A stretch of 64,000 nucleotides of DNA from the NCBI GenBank assembly GCA_020631735.1, contig CM036160.1, forward strand, positions 7,842,746 through 7,906,745, in the 5' to 3' direction. This DNA is from Saccharum officinarum. Lineage: Eukaryota > Streptophyta > Magnoliopsida > Poales > Poaceae. Below, one piece after another: positions 10,644 to 21,339 of this stretch; positions within the stretch are counted from its first letter, which is position 1; each line of letters opens with the position of its first letter. Under the pieces are notes generated by a model. It had not been told where the DNA came from, made no database searches, and saw only the letters and a list, made by a program, of their open reading frames with translations. The position numbers and the translations under genes are program-made.

Positions 10644-12614
10644 ATGGCGGAATATGGACTAGATGTTGATTGTCCTCATATGTTTGATGGCACACACTTT
10701 GCACGGTGGAAAAATTGGATGATATGCAATTTTAAGTTTATTTGCCCTCAAATGTGGTGGATGGTAGATGTAGGCTTTTCTCATGTGTTGGATAAAGATA
10801 ATCTAACTCAAGCACAAGAGAAATGCCTAGATCTTGACATCCAAGCTACTAACATCATGTATAGATCTTTGGATGATAGCATCTTTGGTAAGATCATGGA
10901 CCTCAAATCCGCTCATGAGATATGGGCCTATCTCAATGAAAAGTATGGAGCTATCACCGATGATGACGATGATGTCAAGCCCAAGGAGGTTGCACATGAT
11001 GATGTTGAGCATGACCACAACACGATGGTTGTGGAGGATTGCTCCACCTCATGGTCAAGTGATGATGATGATCGATCTACCACAAGTTCACTTGACAAGG
11101 ATGGTGATGATGCATCAAGTGTTGCAAGTGATGTTTCTACCCCAAGCACACTTGATGGTGACAACGTTGGTTCATGCTCGGGCCTTGATGATGCTACTAC
11201 AAGCCCATCCACTACATCACATTGCTTCATGTCACTAGGTGACACAAAGGTATCAAATGATAATGTGATTGATCATGTTGATTCATATGATGAGCTTGTT
11301 AGTAGACTTGCTAGCATGAACATGTCTTTAGAAAATGAGAAAGCTAAAACCATGAAATTGGAAAATAAAAACTCATTTCTAAAAACCACATGTGAACAAC
11401 AAAAGCATCTACTTTATGTTACTACTTTTTCACATGAGGAGCTAAAATTGGCTCATGAGGAACTTAGTGTTGCTCATGATAATTTGGTACAAGAACATGC
11501 TTCTCTCTTTAAGATGTTATTAAAGAAAATTAAAATTAATGAGAGCTCATCACATGGATCAAATGATCAATTGCAAAATGTGACTAACCCATGTGATGTA
11601 GGGAGAAAGCATGTATCCACCTCTTGTGATGACTTATTAGATATGTCATGTTCTTCACATATATATGCTTGTTCTACTTCTATGTCTTGTGAGACTAACA
11701 TTTTAAAGGAGAACAATGAGCTCAAAAGTGAAGTGAAGAAATTGAGCAACAAGTTAGAGAGGTGCTACAACTCAAAAGTCACCTTTGAGCATATGTTGAA
11801 AACTCAAAGAAACTTTGGTGACAAGAGTGGCCTTGGTTTCAACAAGAGCAAGAGGAATATGACCAAAGGGGAAAAGAAAAGAGAAAGGAAGATGAAGAAG
11901 CTAGCTCGAGAGAAGCTCTCTCATTTCATGTGCTACTGATGCCATGAAGTGGGTCATCTTCACCAAACATGCCCCAACTTAGAGAAGGTCAAGTTGAAGA
12001 AAGAAGAAGAAAGGCTCAAACGCAAGTGCTTCAAGTGCCATACATGGGGTCACTACACCTCAATGTGCCCAAACAAGAAACTAGTGAAGCAACAAGAAGA
12101 GCCTCAACCAAAGCCACATGTTGAGCATGAGAAGAAGAAAAAGAAAACAAGAAGGGGTGGAAGAGGAAGGCATCCAATGTAAATCCAAGATACCAAGATG
12201 ATGAGCAAGAATCAAATTGAGAAAAGAAATTTGGCTCACATCAAGTGCTTCAAGTGTGAAGATATGGGACACTTTGCCTCGGGGTGTCCTACCAAGCTTG
12301 AGAAGAATGCTCAAGCAACTCATGAGAGGCAAGGCAATGAAGAGCATCACATGAGCAAGGAAGAAAAGGCTCAACCAAAGAGAAGATGTTATTCATGCCG
12401 GGAAAGGGGACATATGGCTCATTCATGTCCCCTAGGTAATAATTCTAAGCCTAGTTCAATTAATAATACTAACATGCTTAGAAAGGATGGCAATAGTACC
12501 TCATTGGTTGGAATTGCAAAACATCCCGCTACCCATACTAAGGTTTTGCCTAAGTATGTTGCTCCTAACTTGAGAGGACCCAAACTTGTTTGGATACCAT
12601 CAAAAAGTGGTTGA
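10644..12614 (+). pseudogene. gag: Copia-type gag with two in-frame stops
   Basis: One frame of 657 codons broken only by TGA at 11937-11939 and TAA at 12180-12182. Gag forms the capsid-like particle and binds retrotransposon RNA. Residues 1-110 show the W-rich gag N-terminal pattern (FDGTHFARWKNWM). Residues about 110-215 are an Asp/Ser-rich linker, 215-420 is coiled-coil-like with Leu/Glu/Lys repeats, and four CX2CX4HX4C zinc knuckles follow: CY*CHEVGHLHQTC, CFKCHTWGHYTSMC, CFKCEDMGHFASGC and CYSCRERGHMAHSC. The first stop falls inside knuckle 1. Both stops fit CGA-to-TGA and CAA-to-TAA transitions, typical of deamination of methylated cytosine. The start at 10644 is the first ATG after the LTR deletion and matches the family N-terminus, so the protein end itself looks intact. 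Confidence 0.88.
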
Positions 12615-14909
12615 TTGTTTGTAGGTACCATCGGCATTAGAGGCTTCATTCTTTTGGATTCATATTGGTCATCATATGTTGAATCAAGTTTTAAAGCTTA
12701 GTGCATATTCTATCACAATGCCAAGTCAAAATAAGTGGAGTCCAAATGCTACAACATACAAGTGCAACATTCAAGATTGTGGTGATTTATTGGATATATT
12801 TGATGGCTTGCAAATATTTGAGTTGGAGCTTGCTAAAAGGATGATCATGTGATAACCAAGGTATATCTCTAGTTGATCATTTTATTTGGGTGCATATGAG
12901 TTGATTGAATTGGATATATATGCAATGTTGCTTGCTATGAGATGATTGAATGGATTAAATGCCTAGCAATCAAATTTGGATTGATTTGGGTTGGATAAAT
13001 TCATGAGATGACATTTAGTAAGTGGATTGAATGTATATATGTCTTATGAAAATGTTCAAACAAGTTAGTTTCAAGTTTGATTTAATTTGGTGAAGTATAG
13101 CTCAATGTATTGAAATCTGTCCATTATTGAAAATCTGAGCTAGCTGAGATCAAGTCTGAGTTTGAGTGAATAAATCATATTGGATTGGCTTGAAATTTGG
13201 TATGCATGCTCTAGACTTATGATATGAGATTCTGTATAAATTTCATGATAATTGGATGAAAAATGCTATGGTTTTAGAGCACATCTTGTCAGCTATAGTG
13301 CAGCAGTTTTCAGCATGTAGCAGTGGTGGAAGATTTGAAATCTAGTAGCAATCTAGAAGTCAAATGAAGCTCAAATTTTTACAGTTGCTAGATGACTTAG
13401 TAATTCACATCTCCACCAAATTTTATGGCATTTGGACCTATACATTGAGAGATATGAATTATTCTTTGAAGGGTACAGAATCTGCCAGAAAAGTGACAAT
13501 TATTGGATTGATCTAGAGTCACTTTAAGTGAAAGGTCCTCAAGTTGGAAACATATTTATAAGTGTTTGAGGCACCTAAGTTTGGTTTTGAATTGATCTAG
13601 AAGCATGACAAGAAATGAGTACAAGGGCATTGATTGTGGAATGTACTTAGTGTACAAATTTGGTACTCAAATTTGAAAATGATGATCAAACTCAAGATGA
13701 AGATTAGGTTCAAGTTCTAGTAATAATTGGAGATCATTTGATAGAAAGAAAAGGACTTAAAGAATAATTCAAGGTTACTCATCAAGTTAAGTCCATAGAT
13801 CAATCAATCAAAGGCAATTCAAGTAAGTGTCAAGGATGGTTCTTTGGAGAGAGGTCACTTCTCCCTGCTGAGGGGGCTTGCCGCCCATGGGTGGGTAAAC
13901 CGAGCACCGGCTTGGAAGGCTAACATAGAAGTGATGAATTCAAGGGACATTTGAGATGCTTAATTGAAGCAATCAATAGGGTTGATAAAGAAAAGCAAGC
14001 AACACCCAAAAGAGAGCTAGTCATAGTTATAAAATTGGTATCATAAGTACTTCTCTGATGCAAGCATTGATCAAAGAGAAAAAGCAAGCCAACCACAACA
14101 AAAGATAATGCACTTGATTATTAATGGTTCTCATTTCATATGGGTGAAGAATGGATTTCTGTATAATGATTGGTCTTCACCAAGCTTATAAATTGGACTT
14201 CACATTTCTATTGGAGTAATGAATTGGAATCTATGTGACTATCCTCTACTCCAACATAACAAAGGTATCATTGCAATGTGCATGATCATTTCATCCCTTA
14301 CTAGTATGCGATTAGTGCATGATCATTGCAATGCACACAAGTAGGGGGAGCAAGCTCATGAACATTGTTTGGTTGCATTTGATATGTGCATTCATGTGCT
14401 TGCTTGCATTGCATAAGTTTTATATTTAATATGCATGCTTGTGTGTTGTATGCTAGTTATAGAACTTGAATGATGATATGATAAATAGCATGCATAGGAT
14501 GATAGCTAGACTTGTGTTTATCATGAAAAACTAGAACCTTGCTTATAATGTTGATCTCACGGGGTTTCTAGTATTTTTGATGTCTAGCTACTCATGATGC
14601 TAAGGATGATGACAAACTTGTGATTTTCAAATGGTATCGAGCTATCAAATGGTATCGAACTACAAAGGTTTATTCTATACACCTTAGCATCACTTAGTAG
14701 TGCTAACCCTCCCACAAATTTCATATTTATGCATATGTGCAAGCTTGAAACCAAACCATTTGAGCACATATGTAGGGAGAGTTATCACTACCAAGTCGGA
14801 TTTTATGGTGCTTATCCAAATCCTAACATAGAGCTTAAATGTTGAATAAGTGGCATAAAGTCCAAAAGAACTTAATTTTCATATCTTTGTAGAGTTGTCA
14901 TCAATTACC
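12615..14909 (+). other. Non-coding interior of the Copia element
   Basis: AT-rich, no frame above about 60 codons and no pol motifs. A short GC-rich patch sits at 13855-13920. This space replaces the pol region of an autonomous Copia element. Confidence 0.75.
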
Positions 14910-14920
14910 AAAAAGGGGGA
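14910..14920 (+). other. Polypurine tract
   Basis: AAAAAGGGGGA ends three bases before the 3' LTR (14924). It is the expected plus-strand priming site and confirms both element orientation and LTR start. Confidence 0.85.
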
Positions 14921-14923
14921 GAT

Positions 14924-17334
14924 TGAGAGGTCCTTGTTTGGTTTTGGTAATTGAGTGACAACCTTAGGTGGACTAATTGTGTTTATGTGAGATACACAGG
15001 GAATTAGTCCACAGATGATTGTGTCATGAAGGAGCTCATTGCATATGAGACATGACATAGAGTCATGTGACCAAGGTGGCGAAGATCAAGATGAGGCTTG
15101 GCTTGATGGACCGGTTGCAAGTGTGAAGGGCAAGTCGGAGGCTTTGGAGCGATGGACCGCGAGGCGGTGAAGCTTGAGCAAGACTTGGCGCCGATAGACC
15201 GAGGCAACGGTGAAGAGCAAGTGAGGTCAAGATCGATGAACCAATACGGTCACATGATGATATGAAGTGGATCATATCATTTATGATATGGCTGGTGCAT
15301 GTGTTGCATCAACGTCGGAGGAGATGGAGTGGAATGCGCAAGGCAAAGGTATAACCTAGGGCATTTCCATTTCACCGGTCATAGGTGTGTAGAGAAGTTG
15401 ATGACCGGGTTTAGGATAGATGGTCGTACTATCAAGAGGGGCAATCTCGGTTAGCTCGGAAATCAAGTGCCACTAGATCATTGTCTTGAGCATATGCATT
15501 AGGATCTAGTAAAGAGCTAACATAACGCCTTGGAAAATAATTGTGAAAATGCTAACACACATGCACATGGTGGTGTACACTTGGTGGTGTTAGCACAGTT
15601 TGAGAAGGCGGTGGAGTTTTAGCGGTAGAAAGGGGTTTGGGTTTCTCTCTCCCTCCCGCCGAGCTTGCGAGATGGAGTGGGATTCGGCGCTTTTTGGGAA
15701 GTGAAATGCCTTTTTTCTACTGCGCCAGAAGTCGGAAAAGAAACGGAGGCGAACGGAGGTCACAGAGGTGACCGGACGCTGAACCGGACGCGGTCTCTGT
15801 ATGACCGGACGCGTCCGGTCAGCGTTCAGCGTCTGCGCTTATTTTAGTTTGATGATCGGACGCGCAGCGCGTCCGGTCATTCAGGGAGCTTACTGGACTC
15901 TAATCGGACGCTAGCACTGTGGCGTCCGGTCAGTTCTACAGCGCGTCCGGTCGCTGTTTCGTTGTGCGCTACTCAGGCTTGACCAGCGCGTCCGGTCAGT
16001 TACGGGACCAACACGTCCGGTCGCTTCGGGAGCTTACTGGAACCTCCATGTTCGCTGTTTTGCTGCGACCTGCGCGTCCGGTCCCATTAGTGACCTACGC
16101 GTCCGGTCAATACAAGTTTATACGCGTGAAAACTAGCCGTTGGAGCACGCTACTGACCTGCGCGTCCGGTCAGTTCGACCGGCGCGTCCGGTCGACCCGA
16201 AACTTGCCCAGTGAGGGGACTAACGGCTCTATTTCATTGTGGAGCTATAAATAGATGTTGTGGCCGGCCTTGGCCGGCAGCTGAGCACCCTTAGGCCTTG
16301 GTGGCTTGTGTTGGTGTGCTTGGGGGCCCTCTAACTCACTTGAGCTTGATAGTGATCATCCGATCGAGTGAGAGAGCGATTCTAGTGCGTTGCATCGTGA
16401 GGATTGCATCGAGTGGCACTAGGTGATCGAGTTGCAAGCCGGTGGTGCTTGTTACTCTTGGAGGTTGCCACCTCCTAGATGGCTTGGTGGCTTGCGACTC
16501 CGTTGAAGCACGCGTGGAGATTGTGCGTGGCTCCGGAGAAGGATTTGTGAGGGGGATTGTGCTCACCCCGTGGGGATCGCGTAGAGCAACTCTAGTAAAG
16601 CTCGTGGCTTGGAGGATTCCCATCTTGAGAGTGGATGTGTGGCACCCGCTGAGGGTTTGACTCTTGATAGTCAATTAGCTCGTGATCCATCAAGTGGGTG
16701 TATCGCCACAACGGGGACTAGCTTGGTGGCAACCAAGTGAACCTCGGTGAAAAACCGCCGTGTCAACATTGTGTACATCTTCTCGGTGGTTTGCTTTTGA
16801 TTCACAAGCTTGTATTTACATTCATATACTTGTGCTTGTGTAGTTGCTCTTGTAACTAGTTTGCTTGTGTAGTTAGCTAGTTACCTTCTTGCTTGTGTAG
16901 CATAGAAGTAGCTCCCGTTGCGTGGTTAATTTTGTTTGTGTAACCTTGTTAGTCATATTGCTTAGTTTGTGTAGCTAAGTAATTTGCGCTCTCTAGTTTG
17001 GCATTAGTTGCCTTGCTATTGAGCATTGCTAGTGAGCATAGGTGGCTTCGTGCTTTTGCTTACTAGAATTGTGTAGGAGCTCCCCGGCTTTGCTAAAGTA
17101 CTAGTGCACAGGTTTGTGTGACCTTGCTCTAGAATTGTTTAGGAGAGCTCTTGCTAAGGAAATCACCTTAGTTACATAATTAGGATATTTGTGAGGTGCT
17201 TATGAACTTAGATAGAGGGGTGTAGTCTTGGCTAGACCGATAGTTTTAATTCCGCATTTGTTTCGGTTTGCCGACGCGATTATTTTTAGAAAGGACTATT
17301 CACCCCCCCTCTAGTCCGCCATCTCGACCCTTCA
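14924..17334 (+). repeat. Full-length 3' LTR, 2411 bp
   Basis: Begins TGAGAGGTCC and ends GACCCTTCA next to the CCCTC duplication. Contains ten forward copies of CGTCCGGTC between 15804 and 16195, a TATA box at 16245, and an AT-rich right part ending in a C-rich block at 17301-17311. Confidence 0.9.
16245..16254 (+). promoter_or_regulatory. TATA box of the 3' LTR
   Basis: CTATAAATAG lies about 50 bp downstream of the last CGTCCGGTC repeat, a plausible promoter core with upstream repeats. The same motif is kept in the copy 2 LTR at 57123-57132. Confidence 0.65.
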
Positions 17335-18820
17335 CCCTCCATTGCCGGCGGCGAGGATGCTCGCCAGTGTGAGCGAAACGGGCCATACCGGCCACTGTTC
17401 GTCGAACCGAGAGCACCAGGAGAGGGCGGGGACGATGGCGACCTCGCACAAGCCCTTTTCGCGGCCGAGGAGGGGTCTGCACGGGGCTCGCCATGGCCGG
17501 CGGCGGAGGGAGCTCGCCAGAGTTCATGAAACCGGCCCTAGAGACCACGACTCACCAAATTGAAGGCATCGAGAGAGAGAGGAACAAGGCGACCTTGCCT
17601 AGGCCCTTAGTGCGTCCGGGGAAGAACCCGAGTGGCACCCGCCATGGCCGGCGGCGGGTGTACTCATCGACGCGCACCGAAGATGGCCCTAGTGGCCATG
17701 AAACGTGAAATCGAAGACACTGGAAGAGAGAGGAGATGAAGACGGAGCTCACCTTGGCTTCAAATGAGGCGAAGGCGAACCAGAGACGACGGACGGCGAG
17801 CAATGGCGCTCGCGAGCTCGTGGTCTGCTCTGCTGCTACGGTTGGGATGCTATGGCTTCAAGGGAAGGAGAAAACTGCAGCGGGGAGTGGCGGCTGGAGT
17901 CCGGGCTCCCTTTTGTGGAGGCAGGGAACGCGGAGGATGCCCCCACGACGCGAGACGTGGGCACGGGGCGACAGTTTCGCCTTGACCGAGAGAGAGGCGC
18001 GGGAGGTTGGGGAAGGGGAGGAACTGACGGGCGGGCCCGGCGCGTCGGTGGCACAGGAGGGAGAGCGGGGTGCGGCAGGGGCAATTGCTGCCTCTGACTG
18101 GGCCGGCCCAGCAAGGGAAAGAGGGGAGAGGGGGAAGGCGAGCGGGCCAAGGAAAACGGGCCAACGGGCCGAATTAGGAGGTAAAGGAAGTGAATAAAAT
18201 TCCCTTTTCATTTTCTAAATTGATTTTCTAAATCCAATTTCAAAAGATTTTTAAATCCTTTTGGCATTTGAATAAAACCAGACATCACATAAAATATAAT
18301 GCAGCGGCATGGATGCATGAACATGTTTCTATCCTTATATTTGTTTTAAATTTTTCATAAAAATTATTATTTCCCTAGGTAAAAATGCTCACAAAAATGG
18401 TTATATAAATCATTTTAACTATTTTGGATAAATGCAAATTTTAGGGTGTTACAGCGGCATAGTGACCAGCAGCTCTTTCCCAGGCTGTTATGGGCGATGG
18501 TGTCGTGATTTGACCCCTGTCTCTCCTAGCTTATCTGGGTGGTCGGCGCAGGGACATGAGTGACGTTACAGGGGGTCTCGAGCATGCCAATGGGAGAGCG
18601 GCATCAGAGGCAGGGGTCGGGCGAGTCGGAGAATTTCTTGCATCCGAGACCCTGTATCGGGGCCTCGGGCGAGGCGGAGAATCGACCTATTGAAGGTTGC
18701 TGACCGAGCCGATCTCGGGCGAGACGGACAACTGCTCGCAGGCGGCCTTGCTTAGTTTTGGTTGATGAAAAGGTTTTATCCCTGATTTGGGTACCCCTAA
18801 TCATGGTACCCGACACAATA

Positions 18821-19338
18821 CATATTCGGATTTCTATTCGGATAGTTGCTCAATTCAACTAAAAGTGTATATATTGTTAAATTCAACAATGTATGAATAA
18901 AATTTTACTATTAAGTTCATCGTTAACCGAAGCGTACTAAATAAAATCTCCAATATCAAACCGCCATTGCCCCGGCCATGCCCTGCCGCCTTGCACCCGA
19001 GCTGTTCCCCGCCGCCTAGCCTGCACCTCTCACACCCCACCATGCCTCATGCTCAGAAGCTAGATGAAGAGAGGGGTGGAGGCGCGGCTGCGGTACGGTG
19101 GAGTGGAGTGATAGAGGCGCGTGCCTGCATGGGAGAAGAGGGAGGAAGAGGAGCGGCTGAGGGCGAGATGGGCTTTCAGGCCAGGGTTTCTTCCTTCATT
19201 ATATATTGGAGGAGCTTGAATGGGTTGTACTGTAGTGGAGTTGGGAGGAGCCACAAAAGTGTAGCTCCTTTGGCTCCTCTCTTTCACAGTTTATTTCATG
19301 CCGAAATAGTTTTTATCTGAACTGTAAGCAACGGTGAT
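18821..19338. other. Spacer, partly remnant of the element hit by the nest
   Basis: The first 30 bp continue the split element of 6985-7090. 18960-19200 is GC-rich with short frames on both strands, none with a recognised domain. No gene is supported. Confidence 0.4.
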
Positions 19339-19341
19339 TTA

Positions 19342-20013
19342 GGTAGCGTTTGGTTGGGAGTCAAAGTGGGGTGGGACGGTCCCCTTTCTGGTTTGGGACG
19401 GGGATGGGATGACTCTAGTTTCTGTTTAGTTGAAGAGGGATGTGATCGATCCATTTCTGTTTGATCTGGGGACATCAAAAGGGGGATCACCCAGTGACAG
19501 ATGGGGTCTGTTTGTCAGTTCTTTTCTTTTCTTTCTTTTCTTCCTCCCGCATCGGAATTTTCGGCCCGAGCAGCACGCCCTGCATGCTCACCCGCTCGGG
19601 GCCCTGCTCGTCGTCGTGGGGCTGGGGGCAGCGCTCGCCCGCACGGCTGCGTGCCATCGCTTGTGTCGGTGCTGCGCTGCTGCCGCGCCCTCCGGTAGGG
19701 CAGTGACGGGCCGCCGATGTAGCCTCTGGTGCAGCACCGCCGTCGTGCCGTCCGGTGCCACGCCACCGGCCGCCGCGAACGCGCCCTCTTGGTGGCCTTC
19801 GCGTTGCTGGTTGCTAGATCAAGGGAGAGCGGTGTTTTTTCGGTATGGAGCGGAGACGAGCGCTGCGGAAATGAGCGGTTGGTGGCGGAGATGACACTGT
19901 CTGCTGAAAAAATGGGACATGGAGTCACGGCATCTTCGGGTATGAACCAAATAGCCTAAGAAACAAATCCATCACATCCCGTCCCAGCAGATCCCAGCAA
20001 CCAACACACTATC
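19342..20013. mobile_element. PIF/Harbinger-like element, 672 bp
   Basis: TTA on both sides (19339-19341, 20014-20016). Left end GGTAGCGTTTGGTTG; right end inverted GATAGTGTGTTGGTTG. The centre (19560-19830) is GC-rich and open in several frames, which may be acquired sequence, but no domain is recognisable. Confidence 0.65.
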
Positions 20014-20016
20014 TTA

Positions 20017-21339
20017 GGAGCCAGAGACGGAGCACGCGGGAGTGCAAACAAAAGGGTCCTTGTTTGTGACGAGGAAGTACTATTGTAGACCTAGCAACCA
20101 GTACGAGCTAGTTTGATCTAGTTGGTACCGATCCATTGAATTTGATTTGTGCGCCCTTAATTATCTTTGCTAAGTTTCCACTCAATTAAGGCCCACCGCT
20201 AAACCAATTAGCCACTTGTTAAGTTTTTTTCTTTCCTGATTGAGAAAGCAACATGAATCATGAACATTGCTGAGCTAGTCAATTTCAGAACTAACATATA
20301 ACAGCAGCTAGTATGTCTGAATGAATTAAGATTCCCCAAAGCGTTTTCAACCAATCAATATCATTGTCTAATGGCAGAGTACTGCTACCTGCTCAATCGA
20401 TTCTGCTAGCTTTGGTAGCATCTCGAAATCTGGAACTATATTTATATATATACTATTCCATTAATCACCCTAGATTCATCTATGTTACCATCATGAAACA
20501 GCAGGTCTGTGGCGGCATGGTCAAGTCGTTGTTACCTTAGTGCTTAGCCATAGGTTAACAACTGACAGCGAGTTGCCGAAAGTCTCTGTTGGTCATTACC
20601 AAACATAACAGAGCATAGCTAACTTATACATTATATTAATGCGCTAATTGGTTGTGCATGATCAGCAGCCACAAGTTTAATTTGTGATGAGGACGAGAAT
20701 GGCATGTGCCGACGGAGTAATCACGACTTGTTTAATGTATGAGTCGTAATAATAGGATCTGGGCTCAATCGTACGGCAGATTATTTCCCATTTGGACTGA
20801 AAGAAAGCACGTGGATTTGCACAGGAGTTCGTCGTACGGGCATCGAGTTTGAGCTCTCAACCGTAAGAGTTCATTTTTTCAGATTAATTAATGCGTTAAT
20901 TGTTGTCAGGATTTATATATATTTACAGGGAGAAGGTAGTACGAGCAAACAGGAGTTTGGGTCTGCGGCAGTCGACATATCATGGAGCCTATGAACGGCG
21001 CCAAATATTTTAGTACCAGTGTACCACTACTTATTAGTAGAGTCTAGAGTGGAAGAACATTTTAGGAGGATTGGTATATAGTAGCATATAGTTATTTCTT
21101 TATTTTGGACAAGAGTAGCGGTTGATGTGATTATAAAAAGAGTCAGAACTATATTTCTGGGTTAAATTAGTAAGCAAATGTAAATAGTACTAGCTAAGCA
21201 CTGATTTAGTACTACTAAAGTGAAGTACTTAGCTAGTACTAATTAAATCAGTAAGTAAATGTAAATTGTACTAGCTAACCACAATATAGAGATAGAAGAA
21301 GAGATGTGGGGGATATAGGTGAAGTAGGTTGTAATTGTT
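20017..21339. other. AT-rich spacer
   Basis: No gene or complete transposon recognised. A 13-bp perfect hairpin stem AGTACTAGCTAAG (21186-21198 with 21228-21240) lies next to a short direct duplication. Confidence 0.4.

Larger units (their letters stand above)
9729..17334 (+). mobile_element. Nest level 3: gag-only Copia-type LTR retrotransposon
   Basis: A 7606-bp element with a perfect 5-bp duplication CCCTC (9724-9728 and 17335-17339) and ends TGAGAGGTCC / GACCCTTCA. It contains a truncated 5' LTR, a gag frame with CCHC knuckles, a polypurine tract and a complete 2411-bp 3' LTR. No protease, integrase, reverse transcriptase or RNase H was seen between gag and the polypurine tract, so it could move only in trans. 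LTR and gag style resemble the SIRE/Maximus group of Copia; that assignment is inference. Confidence 0.92.
7776..18453 (-). mobile_element. Nest level 2: long solo LTR inserted in level 1
   Basis: Ends TGTAGCATCC and GGGTGTTACA, near-perfect short inverted repeats of the TG...CA type. Flanked by GCGGT (7771-7775) and GCGGC (18454-18458); the single difference fits a C-to-T change in one target copy. Own sequence is 7776-9728 plus 17340-18453, about 3.07 kb, without coding domains, so a solo LTR is the simplest reading. The minus strand starts TGTAACACCC, a type I associate with Gypsy LTRs; the superfamily is inference. The right third (17340-18190) is GC-rich and open in several frames. The left junction recurs in copy 2 at 53820. 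Confidence 0.78.
7091..18815 (-). mobile_element. Nest level 1: solo LTR interrupted by two later insertions
   Basis: Flanked by a perfect 5-bp duplication CAATA (7086-7090 and 18816-18820). Outer ends are TGTCGGTGTTTGG and GGTACCCGACA. Read on the minus strand it starts TGTCGGGTACC and ends CCGACA, a common layout of grass LTRs. The element's own sequence is 7091-7775 plus 18454-18815, about 1.05 kb, with no internal domain, so it is a solo LTR left by LTR-LTR recombination. Copy 2 has the same left junction at 53135. Confidence 0.88.

Noticed and set aside
17750..18200. Cluster of 100-150 codon frames on both strands
   Set aside because: They lie in the GC-rich part of the level-2 LTR, are mutually overlapping and have no recognisable domain.
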